Notes under the pieces: generated by a model | The model's input: only the letters and a program-made list of their open reading frames with translations | The model's database searches: none | Told to the model about the DNA's origin: nothing | Origin: Zingiber officinale | Lineage: Eukaryota; Streptophyta; Magnoliopsida; Zingiberales; Zingiberaceae | Direction: 5' to 3' | Assembly (NCBI RefSeq): GCF_018446385.1 | Contig: NC_056002.1 | Span: 11,790,894 to 11,854,893, forward strand | DNA: 64,000 nucleotides | Position numbers and translations under genes: made by a program | In this document: positions 24,901 through 37,401 of the stretch, one piece after another | How the letters are laid out: every line of letters begins with the position of its first letter | Position numbering within the stretch: the stretch's first letter is position 1

Positions 24901-27900
24901 GGGGAGAAGTCATAAAAGAAGTAAACGCCAGCAGGCGGCTTCGGATATGCATCTGCATCTCTGAAGTGCTCTGTTACTGAGAACTGAAATAGAACAGAAT
25001 TTATTGTGACTATCCTTGTTGCACAGGAAATAATCTCATCCACAATTTTCTAACCTGGTTGGAGTAAATTTTACGGCCTCTGATATCAGTATAGATTGTA
25101 GGAACAACCTGTGATGCAGGAAAATCAATCAAATAGTTGTATAGTATATATATTTCTGATGACAAACAAGAGAGATTTGACACTTATTTGAAGCATTGAA
25201 ATGGAAGAGGTAAAATAACTGAAGCAAACATGATAAATAACTACAAGTGATGATCAAGAATTGTGAAAGAACCAATCAAAATTCTAGCAAAGTAACTTGT
25301 AAATTATGCAAATGAACTGAGGAGCATATAAGATGTATGCTCACTTTGATGAAATATTGATACATTCCAGAAGTAGTTGTGTGCGTCCACTTGACACTGG
25401 ATTTATTGAAACCATTAAAACTTAGAATAAAAAACAACTACAAATTGCCAGATATAATACAAATACCACAATGGGAGACAGTTTTTCCTAACTTACCCAT
25501 CAAGTGGGTTTATGACACCAGGGAATTCCTTTCCAAAAGATAATTTGTTTATTTTGTGGCTTATCTAGTTTCAGTCAGAAAGAAAAAATATGTTAATCAT
25601 CAGTTGAAAATTTTACATGATGCTGAAAGAAAAATGCATTCATAACCAAGGTAAAAGATGATGATATTTGGGACTTTATTCTCACATTATAATTGTCAGT
25701 CTGAATGCCTAGTAGATCTTGCAAAAAATTGAAAGATCCATGGAAGCTTTTTCCAGGGGCAAAGTGAAAATTTCCAGCAACTTTGCTCACTTCCACAAAA
25801 CCATCAATGTTGCATCCTTCACCATTTTCCTCCTTTACTCTCTCAATGAATCCCTCTCTCTTGCACTGAAATTGTTAAATGGCATCATAAAGTTAAGGAT
25901 GTAAGGCATAAAAAGGCAAAAACCTCCATAGAAGGTTGAATCAACAAGCTCAATCACACAGCTATCTTCCAAAAAAATGTACAAGACATGAAATGCTTTT
26001 CATGGTACAAGTCGGTAACAGAGTATAAGCTGTTCTTACTTAGTATTTTCAACATCACATTGTCTTTTATAAATAGAATTGTTTATCATTAACAACATAA
26101 AAGCATTGTACAAGGTTGAAGCAACCTTGAGTCAGCTGGTCAATTATGTACAATTTCAAAATTGAGAGAATACAGAGTCAGCATTTCTGTGGAGAAAATC
26201 TATATGAATTTAGGCTGATTAACGTACTAGAAAAGAGTTTACAGGACAATTCAGTGTTTGGAAAGGCAATTTCAACAGAATGCAACTAACATCCTGCCAA
26301 CCTTGACTGACTTGAGGAATCTCACAGGGATTCACGGAGATTTAAGGAACCAGTCCAGTAATTTGCTTCTGCTTCAAATCCCAATTGCCTATTTCATAAT
26401 CAGAACCCAAGAATGTTCACCAAGGCAGAACGAATTTTTCCTTTTTATTTATAAGTGCAACAGACTATAGTTAGAAAGCAACCAACAGAGTTCATTGAGA
26501 TCATCAATTGGATGGTTAGGATTTTAAATTGATAATGAAGGTTACTACAATTGTATCCTATGATTGATTCAAGAGTGCACAAGTGGATAAGAAATGACTT
26601 CTAAATCACAATGTGCACACAAAAGACTGATTTTCCATACCTGATCGATATGATCTGGATTTGTCATACCCCAACCTTTCTTCTGGTATGCTTCACGAAC
26701 TTCTTCGCATGAGTTGCAGCAATGATCATCTGACTACAAAGGAAAATTTATCTATGCCATCTTAATATGTTCTCACATGCTAACCATTAGTATTGCTGCC
26801 AAAAATTAGAAACAACATCCACACAGGCAAAAGCACAAGACTGCAAAGTGGAGTTAAGATGCAAAGACAAAACCACTCAAGTGCATACCGTTTCTGCCCC
26901 ATAACAAGAACCACAATAGGACTCATTATGATCAAGTCTTCCACCATGCTTCTGTAAAGGTCTTTCGATCTAAAAGAAAAGAGAAACTTAAAATATATTA
27001 TAAACTGAGATAGAAATGGAGATAGATTTAGATTCTACAGAAGAAGGCATGTTGTGTTGGGTAGTATTTCAAAACTAAGGTCACTTGACCATTGAGTCCA
27101 AGGAAAATTAGGCGACAAATGAACTCAATTATCAGATAATATGGCCTATATAGATTACAAAGGCAACAAACATTCAAATCTGGAACATCTCAGTATTCAA
27201 GGATGTACAACAAGAGCATTACTATAAACTCAATAGTCCCAATAGTCTGAGATGTTTCAAAAAAGAATCAACAGTGATTTATGTCTGGCATATTAAATTT
27301 TGATTCTCATGAGTTTTATAAATATCCTCATAAATAGAGACTTAGATTTGGAATTTAAGTCTCAAAATCTAAGTCTTGATGGAGCTAACTCTCATTGAGC
27401 TTATGACAATATGAATATAATATTATAATTTATATTTGATACTGCACAAATAGAGAGAACCCTATATTTTATAAATATTTTCCATGCATAACCTTCGCTG
27501 GTGTGGAAAAACAATTAATTTTGGCAATATAAAACTACATTTTGTTAGTATAAGTAGTTTCATATATAAAAGCTTGCTATTGGTATTTCCTGATGGTTCA
27601 ATAGATGAAAGGCATAAATGTTAAGCGTCTAAAAATGGATGGTAAAGACAAAAGCTCATGGATAATTCACTATGGTGGAACACAGTTTTAGTCCTACATA
27701 GAGTATTTAGTGATTAGCTATTTAATATATACGAGTGTAGTTGTTCTCTTTTCTATTCGGAAATATTTCATCGTTCTCTTTTCTATACCCAATGATTACT
27801 CTTTCAATGTAGTAAACCTTCATAATTCATTCACTGGACCCAAGAGCTAACAAATTTGTTCTTGCACACTTTGGGGAAAGACTATTGTGCATTAAGAGAG

Positions 27901-28174
27901 ATCAATGGAGCACACTCAAATAAACCCTATAGCATGAAATAGTGATAAGTATTATCATTTTGGCAAGATAAAATGTGTTAATAATGTAGTAGTATTTAGA
28001 AATTCTATAATAATTAATATGAGTTTTTATTTATCAATATTATAATAGACATAATATGTCAAGTTATATACAATTTTATCAACTAATAGTTATCTAATTA
28101 TAATAGCATGATAGTATTAAAATAAAATTATAACATGCTATTAATAAAATTTTATTAATTCTATTATTAATTTT

Positions 28175-28250
<76 letters not shown>

Positions 28251-31200
28251 TTGGAGATATAAAAGATCGGTGAAAGAAGTATTTTTATCAACTTTTTAAT
28301 GAAGGTTTAGGTCACCAATTTAACTTAGGTAATTTAAGTATGTCAAATGAATATAGAAATTTAAATTTTTATCGTAGAATTCAAACTTTAGAAGTAAAAC
28401 AAACTTTAAATGGAATGCACAATGAAAAATTCGTTGGGCTAGATGATATTTCAATAGAGATATGGAAGTGCCTAGAGAAACAAGATATTGAATGACTACA
28501 AAATTATTTAACATGATATTGAAAATGAAAAAATGTCGGCTCGAGGGTAAGTACTCTAGTTCCTTTAGATAAGAACAAAGGAGACGAACAAAATTATGCA
28601 AACTATAGAATATTAAACTAATGAATCATACCATAAAACTTTGGGAAAAAGTAATAGAGATTAAGGAAGGATACACAGTAACTGAAAATCAATTTAAATT
28701 CATGCATGAAGGTCAACAATAAAAGTTATACATCTTCTTAGACAACTAATTGAAAAATATCGGGAGCACAAAATAAGATCTACAATGGTATTCATTGACT
28801 TAGAAAAAGCTAATAATAGAGTTCCAAAATAAATTATATGGAGAATTCTAGAAAAGAAATGTGTTAGTGTAACATATATTGAAATATGTACGAGGATGTA
28901 ACGACCAGAGTAAAGACCAGGTGGAGTAACGGACGCATTTCTAATAAAGATAGGGTTACATCAAAGATCAACTCTAAGTCCCTATCTTTTTACACTAATT
29001 ATGGACGAACTCACTGCACACATTCAAGGCACAATACCATGATACATGTTCTTTGCAGATGATATTGTTTTGATAGATGAAACACGTGGAGTAAATGCTA
29101 AACTAGAATCTTAGAGGAAACACTAGAAGGAAAATATTTTAGGATTAGTAGAATAAAAACAGAATATATGGAATTTAAGTTTAGTAATATTAGACGTAAT
29201 GAAACAATTGTTAAGATGGGAGACGACGAGTTACCCAGACCGAGAGGTTTAAATATTAAGGATTATTTTTGCAAAACGATAGAGAGATTGAGAGAGATGT
29301 CCTATGTAGAATACAAGCATAATGGTTGAAATGGAGAACATCGGGTGATTTATGTGATCATAAAGTACCTCTAAAACTTAAAGGAAAGTTCTATAAAATC
29401 ACAGTTAGATTTGTTATGTTGTATGGAGCTGAATATTAGACTATGACTCGAGCACATGAGCAGAAGAAGATGCGAGTTGCAAAGATGAGAATGTTAAAGT
29501 GAATGTGTGGACATACGAGGATGAATAGTATAAGAAATGAAAGCATTAGAGAGAAAGTCAAAGTTGCATCTATTGAGAGAGAACTCTGAGTGACACGTTT
29601 AAGATGGTACGAGCATATACTTAGACGACTAGTAAATGCTCCAGTTAAGCGATATGAAATTATGACAAACACACATATCAAACAAGACCAAAAAAGACTT
29701 CGTTAGCAACAATAAAATAAGATAAAATTTATTTAAGTATAAATGATGATATAGTAAGAGATAGAGCTCAATGGCGTAAAAGGATCCATATACCCGACCT
29801 CACCTAGTGGGATAAGACTTGATTGTTGTTATAATTAATTTTTTCATATTTCATGATACATGATATGAAACTGTTAAGATATTTGAAAATCTTTTCTAAT
29901 CTTATACATGAAATAATTTTATTGCATGGTCTTGTTTGGTTTTGAAAATAGTCAACTATTTTATACTTTCATTACTCTGATTTTACCATTTCAGTAATTC
30001 TTTTGGGAAAGATCAAGTATTTTCTGGGTGGTCAAAAAGCGGGGGAATTATTATACAATGCAATCAAAAAGTGGATGTAAAAAATGTTTATTATTTTCTA
30101 TTTTTATTTTCTGAAACTAAAAACCTAAAAATTAGAAAATTGAAATAACCAGAGACATTTTTCCTAGTGATTCTTCACTATTTGACAACTATGGGTATTA
30201 CATAATATCTCTCATGAATACAAAATTTCTCATATACCTACCTTAGGTGCACCAACACCATCTTGTTTTGATTCAATAACATTACCCAGATGATCCATTC
30301 TTTTCTTCACAATATCGTGTCTCTGCAATATCATTTAGTGGTTTCTGAACTATGTCACTAGAAAGTTATATATGGAGAGCAGAAAGCAGAAACAAAAAGG
30401 GAATAACCATGGTACAAAAAAGAGCATATACATACTATGTCATAGTGCCTCTCACCACTGATATCCATTGTATCAACACTGAGAAGAGAACAAGGAATTG
30501 CTGGAAAGGTAACATCAAACTGCAACAACATGAAATATAAATATGCTCTAATGGTAACGTAGATGCTGAGAAAACCTTAAAGAACTCAATAAGTTAGGTT
30601 GGGAGAATCATTTAGTGAGAAGCATGAAATTACTACATAACTAAATTAAACATATTCTTTAGAATGTGTTTACTAACATTGATACGCAACATTTCCCCTC
30701 TGGAGGTATCTACTATTAGCTTAGTTTCAGTTGCTGCATAAAGGTACATTCCTGCAGAAAAGATTCAACAACTTTTGAATAATAGAACATTTATATAATA
30801 GAAAGGTTGCAAAAACTTAACATTCAACAACTTTTGAAAACATTTAAATAATATATAGTTTGCAAAAGTTTAACACTCAACAACTTTCCAAGATCTTCAT
30901 GAATGTATTCGCATGCAGAAATCAAAAGCTATTAGTTCAGTGTACAAGTACACCATCAACCAAAAATGTTACAAAGGCTATCAGTTAAGTGTACAAATAC
31001 CATCATCCATAAAAAATTTTTCAGTAAAAAAATACACCAAAGGAAAACATGACGTTGCATATCGACAATACTTCCAAGCTAATCAAGCAGAGCTAAACAA
31101 CCACATAATTTATTCTGTGGACAAGAACTTTGTTATCAACCCAAGTAAAAAAGAGGGAGAAGATATCAAGAGAGAAGAGAAGTTTCTAGGACTTGTTAGT

Positions 31201-32540
31201 ATATGTACAACATCTACAAAACACTTTATAACACATCCGAAATCATATTCCTTGTCATAATAATTGCAACATAAAATATATTGGTAAGAGCAGTTTAATG
31301 CAATACAAACAAATACATGTATTTTTTAACATGGACAAACATTCATTTTAAGAAGATTAGATGTCAAAACAATATCATGAGGGTGTATTCAATTCTAGAT
31401 AAGCATATTGACACTATCCAACCTTCCATTGTGAACAAGAAAAAACCCTCATATACTGGTCTCAAAACATTGCCAAGACGATTAGAATCATGGAGAGTAG
31501 CAAACCAGGGACATATAGAATATAATTCATGCTCAAGTCAAATTGAATTTACTGTCTTTGTAAGCAGAGTAAAAGAAGTTTAAAGACTGAACAGTCAATG
31601 ATTAAGCTTTATAATAAGTTACAATGCAACTTGTTAAAATTTATATGTTGTCTATTTTCAATATAAAAAAAATTCTTGCATTATGCAACTATCTCTTTGC
31701 ACGACATAGAGATCTAGTTCATGCAGCCAAGTCGAGATGAACTGTGTGATTGCATAAGCAGAGTAAAAGAAGTTCCCAAGGGAGATGTGTCTATAATAAG
31801 GTGCGATGCAATTTATAGTGAACTTTATAGCTGTTACCATGCAACCAAAAGGTCACGGGTTCGAATCTTGAAACAACCTCTTGCAAAAAGTAGGATAAGG
31901 CTGCGTACAATGGATCCTTCCCCGGGACCCCGCATAGCGAGAGCTTCGTGCACCGGGGTGTCTTTTTTTTTTTTTTTTAGCTGTATATAGCCTAAAAAGT
32001 TGCCTACTTTAATCAAATTTACTCTCTAGCTTTTCTGTTTTCTTTTATTATATATATCCACATATAGAAAGAAAATGCAATCTTATCTCCAAAAGGTTCT
32101 GGAGATCTTTGGCAACAAAATGCAATCTTACCCACATTCCCCTTAAGTCCATTATGCAAAGACTAGTGAAGAGTGTACGGCGATGAATGGCGAACAACTA
32201 GATTTGTTTTCCATTTTTTCTAAGGAAACTGAGGGGGGAAAAAAGAAAGCCAAAGTTAACCTAGCTACGTGTCCGAAGAACTAGCTGCTGATCAAAAGTC
32301 TGCATTGGGAGAGAAACGAAAACCGCTTTCGCCATACTTGCCATATCCATAACGTAAGAGAGCACGTAACGTCAAGGGAATAAATAAAAAGGCGGACTCA
32401 CTGATCTCGGAGATGAACAAGAGCAGCATGACGACGGACGAGACGATAGTGATGAAGCCCCCGGACAACGACCGGCTATAGAAATCCTCGTTGATCTTGG
32501 GGTACGCGTCCAGATTCCTCAACTTATTCAAGATCTCCAT
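21961..32540 (-). CDS. ERGIC3-like ER-Golgi cargo receptor protein
   Basis: Predicted membrane protein of the ERGIC2/ERGIC3 (Erv41/Erv46) family, which cycles between ER and Golgi in COPII/COPI vesicles. Coding exons, in gene order: 32540-32402, 30751-30678, 30519-30436, 30322-30242, 26969-26889, 26733-26641, 25865-25686, 25564-25497, 25396-25345, 25108-25055, 24983-24894, 22119-21961. They sum to 1155 bp, or 384 aa, the usual length, with consistent phase and GT-AG ends. The start [20 protein letters not shown] is the family's hallmark. A first membrane segment lies at about 29-46 and a second at about 350-368. The lumenal part has the Cys cluster CGSC (145-148) and CCNSC (158-162). The C-terminal tail [10 protein letters not shown] is cytosolic. 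Introns hold a SINE, a LINE remnant and a Copia remnant. The reading frame looks intact. Confidence 0.95.
22800..24810 (-). pseudogene. Decayed Copia retrotransposon in ERGIC3 intron 11
   Basis: Translation of the minus strand in shifting frames gives Copia reverse transcriptase text ([11 protein letters not shown] near 23900) and RNase H text (a HIEN segment near 23070, corresponding to TKHIE in intact elements). A primer site, TGGTATCAGAG, is at 24719-24709. Sequences on both sides (about 22860-22895 and 24770-24805, both ending ATGGATCCCAA) look like diverged LTR pieces. Many stops and frameshifts make it inactive. It has the same orientation as the host gene. Confidence 0.75.
23515..23600. 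repeat. Triple tandem repeat inside the Copia remnant
   Basis: Three copies of a unit of about 36 bp share CACTAACACTAAATGAGAT. They translate on the minus strand as SHLVLV repeats, and they interrupt the decayed pol region. Confidence 0.8.
28181..28249. repeat. (AT)n microsatellite
   Basis: About 34 uninterrupted AT units in ERGIC3 intron 4, just before the LINE remnant. It is likely to vary in length between individuals. Confidence 0.95.
28255..29835 (+). pseudogene. Decayed RTE-like LINE in ERGIC3 intron 4
   Basis: The plus strand encodes, across frames, a non-LTR reverse transcriptase: a KWSSTNYR-like middle region (near 28800), the catalytic [11 protein letters not shown] segment (29048-29080), and the C-terminal [13 protein letters not shown] segment (29590-29625). 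The 3' end, GGGATAAGACTTGATTGTTGTT (29808-29829), is the tail form of plant RTE elements. Several stops sit where Trp or Arg codons are expected (TGG to TGA or TAG, CGA to TGA), a sign of methyl-cytosine decay. The 5' end and endonuclease are missing. It is antisense to the gene. Confidence 0.75.
31836..31980 (+). mobile_element. Au-like SINE (family A) in ERGIC3 intron 1
   Basis: The plus strand reads GGTCACGGGTTCGAATC (B-box), CCTCTTGCAAAAAG, GGCTGCGTACAATGGATCC, AGCTTCGTGCACCGGGGTG, then an 18-base T run. The short repeat TAGCTGT on either side is a candidate target duplication. The A-box end is degraded. It is the least diverged of the three copies in the body region. Confidence 0.8.
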
Positions 32541-33189
32541 CGCAGGACAGCGGAAAGCCCCACTTTAACCCCTCTGTAGCACCAGCTCCGGAAGAAGAAC
32601 CCCGGAGAGAGTTCAAGGATCACTCTCTCTCCCTCTCTCTCTCCCCCTCCTCCGTCCTCCGCTGCCGATTCCGACCGAGGTCGAGAAGAACCGGATCGGA
32701 GGCGAGAGCGCGATTAGGTCGCCGCCGGCGTCTTGTGGAAGCTACCTAATTGAGTCATTTCTCTACTGGAGCAGATTTATTGCGAGACCGCGAGTGGCCA
32801 AATGGGTCGGATCCAATCTCCTCATGCTTAAGCCTTTTGTTCACTGACTCTACTAAAACAAAAATATTTTTATACATTTTTTAAGTATTTATTAAATAGA
32901 TTTTTAATCCACCAGATAAAAGAGTGTTTTTATCTACAATCATATAAAATAAAAACATAAAACACATTAAACATCTACTAAACTAAATTTTTTGTTAAAT
33001 CGACTAGATATTTCTATATATATTTTTTAATTTTTATTATAGGGATTTTATTTTTTGATCATTAATTTACTAAGAATGACCTCTTCTGTGTCAATTTTTA
33101 AGCATTTCAAAATGGGATAAAACGAGTTTTTTTTATCCTTGGTCTTCAATTTTTTTTCTTGCTTCAATTTTTCTTACACGGTGGTAAAA
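32541..33189 (-). promoter_or_regulatory. 5' UTR and promoter region of the ERGIC3 gene
   Basis: The stretch from 32541 to 32760 is GC-rich and holds a CT/GA microsatellite (about 32620-32650), as in many plant 5' UTRs. From 32800 the sequence turns AT-rich with no gene. No TATA box could be placed with confidence. Confidence 0.45.
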
Positions 33190-33385
33190 ATAAATACGTT
33201 TAGCTTAGCCCCTCACTAATTCATCTCAGGATAACTACAAGAAGATAAATTATAGACAACTATTAATTTTTGAAATAATGATTAACATATAAGAGAGATA
33301 TTTATCATGATTTTATCAAGATTTAAACTCCATATTTTATAATGTTAATCCCTTATATACTAACCACTAATCGTCCCAGAAAAAC
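33190..33385 (-). mobile_element. Heavily decayed SINE family B copy
   Basis: This aligns with the SINE at 37495-37702: shared order is TATTTATCATGATTTTATCAAG, then AACTCCATATTTTATAAT, then ATACTAACCACTAATCGTCCCAG, against TCGACTTTGCTGAGATT, AACTCCAGACCTCATAGT and GTACTAGCCACTAGACCGTCCCAAG. Nearly all differences are C to T or G to A. Confidence 0.6.
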
Positions 33386-33828
33386 TCCAATTTTTCTACA
33401 CGCACCCACACGATCTCCGAATTTTTTCCCCTCTCTTTCCATTCTTCTGGTCTTTCTTTTCATTTCTTTTCAGCAGAGATTTTTTTCTATCTTAATTTTT
33501 CTTCTTCTTCAATCTACCCAATGGAATAAATAAAATCTTACTATTTAATTAAAAATTTAAAACCTTTAATAATTATTTTTTGATAAAGTACAAAATTAAA
33601 TTATATTAATATATTTTCTTTTCATACTAAAAATAATTTTAAAATTTACTAATAATTTTATCTAAATTATTTTTTTATATAAAAAATACACATTATCATG
33701 GTTCTCTTTAGTCTCACATACTAAGATTGACAACACCTTATATCGACGATATTAGAAATCATATCTTTTTCAATCTTTTGGTAAGGATCAGGTGTAGTAT
33801 CTGTTTTATCAATTTAATATCTTATATA

Positions 33829-33927
33829 AAAAATTAAATTATTTTTTTATGAGAAAAGTTTCTTATAGTAGCTTAAGATAAAAAATTAAATTATTTTTTT
33901 ATGAGAAAAGTTTCTTATAGTAGCTTG
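33829..33927. repeat. Tandem duplication of about 48 bp
   Basis: The segment from AAAAATTAAATTATTT to TTTCTTATAGTAGCTT occurs twice, separated by a few bases, directly beside the LTR that starts at 33928. Confidence 0.85.
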
Positions 33928-35452
33928 TGTTGGTCCCGTACGATCGGCAAGAGAGGGATAAATTATTTGTAATTATAAAATACCCTTCTAAAAAACTTTC
34001 GACTTAAGTTAGACAAGCACATAATTAAATTAGAATGAAATAAAAAGAAAGTACGAGACAACTAGATTTACTTGGTTTGTAATCAAAAGATTGATACTCC
34101 AAGACAATAAAAGTTCACTACTATCTCCTTCTACGAGTGAATCTTCGAGGGTGAAGAAGTCTCATACACGCGTTGAAAAACAGAAAAGAAAGTACAAAAT
34201 GTGAAAATGAAAGTACAGAAACTATTGTCGAGTCTTGTTCTAAATGAAGAAGATTGAGACTTTATTTATAGTCCATTGGTCTAAATAGTCATTTGTTGAT
34301 GTGGCGACTCCGGACACCTGGACCTGATCCGGGTGGCTCCCATCAGTGCATCACATCTGCTCACAACGGCTACACAATGGTATGAGGATAAAACTTATCC
34401 TTGTCCGGGCATCTAGATCCCATCCGAGCACCTAGAGTGTTGTTGACGTGGGCATACGACGTCATCCACAGCAATGGCTCGCCGAGGCGGCTCTTGCAGT
34501 GCCAGGGGTCCGGGCGCCTAGACCCACTTCGGCGCCTAGACTTGGTCCAGGCGCTTGGATAAGGTCAACTTAGCTTTGACTTTGTTCAACTTTGGCTAGA
34601 ACCGTCAATTTGTGTTGGGACCGTCGGGTTGGCTCGTCCCGCCAAACAATTTAAACGGGTTGGGTTAGAATTTTATCAACCCAAGTCCGCCGTGGGCCGA
34701 CCCGCCTAGGACCGCGACCCGCGCGGGTCAGCCCGCTCGGGCTTGGGTTGGCCCGCGGGTTAAAAAACACATGTTAGCTAAGTTTTATGTCAATTTATTA
34801 TCTTTCTTTGTTATAATTTTGAAATAAAAATAGTACTTTTTATCCAACATAAGTACTCGTTTGTGTTCATTTATATTTAAAATACATGTTTATGTATACA
34901 TTTAATTGTAGAAAAAATTTTGAAGTAAAATGTTGAAGATATAAAATATTTTTAAATTTTTTTATGGGCCCGCGGGTTGGCCCGCCAAACCCGCAACCCC
35001 GCCTTAGAATGAGTTGGGTTGGAAAATTTTCAACCCGCCAAGTTGACGGGTTGGCCCGCCCCCGCCCCGTCAAATGGTTAGCCCGCCACGAGCCGGCCCG
35101 GCCCGCCACGGGTTGACCCGTTTGACAGCTCTAACTTTGGCTCCGATTGCTTAGGTGATTCTCCGACTATCCAAAGTTGAGTTCACCCGAACCCAACTCT
35201 GGCCTTGTTCTCGAGTAGTCTTCCGCTCAGGTTTCTCATCCCTCAGAAATGTACTCTTTCATAGCTTCTCATCCCTCGGATGCACCGAGTCCATTGACTC
35301 GATTTCCGTATCATCCTTCTCGTCCGCCTCATGCATGTTCCGCTCAACTTCTTATGTTTTTAAGTTCTTTCATACCAAGGATCAAAACACAATAGAACCT
35401 GATTTGACTTAGTTTTGGTTGATCACATTAAAATCAACTTGGGGTACTTACA
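33928..35452 (-). repeat. LTR of the truncated Copia element
   Basis: On the minus strand it starts TGTAAGTACCCC and ends GGGACCAACA. Without the 537 bp MITE and its duplication it is about 980 bp. It shares blocks such as GACTCGGTGCAT, GAGGGATGAGAA and GAGTTGGGTTCG with the LTR at 61303-62018. Confidence 0.7.
34597..35133. mobile_element. hAT-type MITE rich in CCCGC/GGGTT, copy 1
   Basis: A 537 bp insert has imperfect terminal repeats TAGAACCGTCAA and TTTGACAGCTCTA. It is flanked by a perfect 8-bp target duplication, ACTTTGGC (34589-34596 and 35134-35141), as expected for hAT elements. The two ends are long inverted GC-rich arms (GGGTTGGCCCGC type) around an AT-rich core. No transposase is present. 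Confidence 0.85.
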
Positions 35453-35468
35453 ATCTCTCCTTTTTTTA

Positions 35469-36946
35469 TATGCATTAATCCAAGTTAAGTTAGGGTTAAT
35501 CAAAACATAAAATAAGCCATTATTATAATAATACAATAATTTGATAATTATTACAAGTAGGATATTTCTATTAAGTACAAAGAAATATTGCAAAATATCT
35601 CCCACTTAACCCCAAAATTACTATCCCCTTTATTACATCAAAAAAATTAAGGGTTAAAAAAGCTGAAAAAAATTCTAAGTTTAGAAGATTTTTCAAAAAT
35701 TATGTTGTGACTATATAAATTTTCAAAAGTTAAAAACAACCAATTTCGAAAAAAAAAACATTTAAAAATTATTTTTAAGTTTTTAAAAAATACTAAAAAT
35801 TATTCTAATGGTCAAATAGAAAGGTCAAAATAAAAATTTGGTGGCAAATAAATATTTATTTTGACCCACACAAATGATTTAATCAGAGATACCAATTTTC
35901 ATAATTAAATGCTTAAAAATAAAATTTAATATCTAAAAATCATGATAAATTTTTTGAATATAGAAAATCTAATATTTATCCAGCAAAAAGTTAAAAATTT
36001 CAAATATAATGTCTAGATAATTTTAAAATATAAGAAATTATTTTTGATTAATAATTCAAAATAAATAAGCTAATAAAAAAATATTAAAAAAATATCTTGT
36101 AAACAAATAATATTTTATCATAGAAAAATAATTTTTTTGCAAAATAACTTGCAAAACTTTTTAAATATTAAAAATATGATTTTGGTTAAAAAAATTTATA
36201 AAAAATTATTTAATAGTCGAAAAATTTTCAAATTTTTTCTACTAATAAGTAATAACTTTTTTTTCAGGAAAAAAATTAAAGTCTAATTAATTTCAAACAT
36301 AAAAAAATGAGACAATTTATTTGAAAATTTAGACAATTTTAAGTATACAAAGAAAAGAAAATATTAAGGCAAATTAAAATTAAAATATACATAAATATTT
36401 AACCTAAACTTGATTTAGAAACTCAATATAGATTCCTATCTACTGAATTAATTAAAAATTTTAGTAGAATATATTTTCTTATTACTTTTCTAATTTGATC
36501 GTTGTGATATTTAAAATACCAATTTAGCGCTTGATAGTTCCTAGAATTTTGAACATGTGTTATAAATGATCTTTTTCTAGTTTTTCTATTTGATCCTTTA
36601 AGTTTTCATTTTCAACTTTTAATATGTCAAAATTTTCTAATCGACAAAATTTTACTAGGGTTATTCTTAATTCTAAATTTCCTTTTTTAATTTTTTGTTT
36701 TAAGTTATTATAGAGCCTTAGACATAGATTTTATACCTGAATACAATTAATCAGGAGGTAGAAGATATACCTCACTTACCGTATCGGATATGAAGTTCGA
36801 TTCTTCCCCTTCATCGTTGTTGTCTTCTGATATGACTCCCCCTCCATCGATGCTTGCTTCTAAGTTACTTGATTCTTCGTGACTCACCATCAGTGTCAGT
36901 GCAGCATAAGCTTCTATCTCAGATTCTGAGTAGCTTTCATCTCAGG
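35469..36946. other. AT-rich non-coding interior of the truncated Copia element
   Basis: This is strongly A-rich sequence with no usable reading frame. The right end (about 36720-36946) belongs to the degraded gag 3' part on the minus strand. No other gene or RNA is seen. Confidence 0.5.
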
Positions 36947-37401
36947 TAGGGGTGTCAATTTGGGTGGGTCGGGTCGGGTTGGGTTGGGTTGGGTCGGGTT
37001 GAGTTTTTTTTTAACCCAACCCGAACACGACCCGAATCCGACCAACCTGATCCACCCGAACCCGACCCATATAATCCGAAAATTCGATTCAAAACGACTT
37101 TTTTGGGCTATTTTCTCTATAATTCTTCACTTTTATTTCAATACTCCATCATTATCATACAGACATGATATTAATATACATAAAAAAATCTAAATTTTTA
37201 AAATAAAATTTGATTTAACCCCCAAAAATCCCACAAAACCCTATATTTAAGTCAATCCAGGTCAACCCGACCCGACCCAACCCGAAACTTTTTTACTCTC
37301 CAACCCTCCAACCCGAACCCGAAAATACCCAACCCGAATCCGATTTTTTTTGGGTCGACTCGGGTTGGGTCATCGGGTCGGGTTCATTTTTGACACCCCT
37401 A
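36947..37401. mobile_element. hAT-type MITE rich in GGGTT/GGGTC, copy 2
   Basis: The 455 bp element begins TAGGGGTGTCAA and ends TTGACACCCCTA, the classic hAT terminal repeat. It is flanked by the perfect 8-bp duplication ATCTCAGG (36939-36946 and 37402-37409). The arms hold runs of GGGTTGGGTC units (36961-37005) and their complement at the other end (37250-37385). No transposase is present. Confidence 0.9.

Noticed and set aside
31834..32016. Short frames around 31721-32016 on both strands
   Set aside because: They are translations of the SINE and its surroundings in an ERGIC3 intron.
36961..37005. Interstitial telomere repeat
   Set aside because: The GGGTTGGGTC units are not TTTAGGG and belong to a MITE arm with an 8-bp target duplication.
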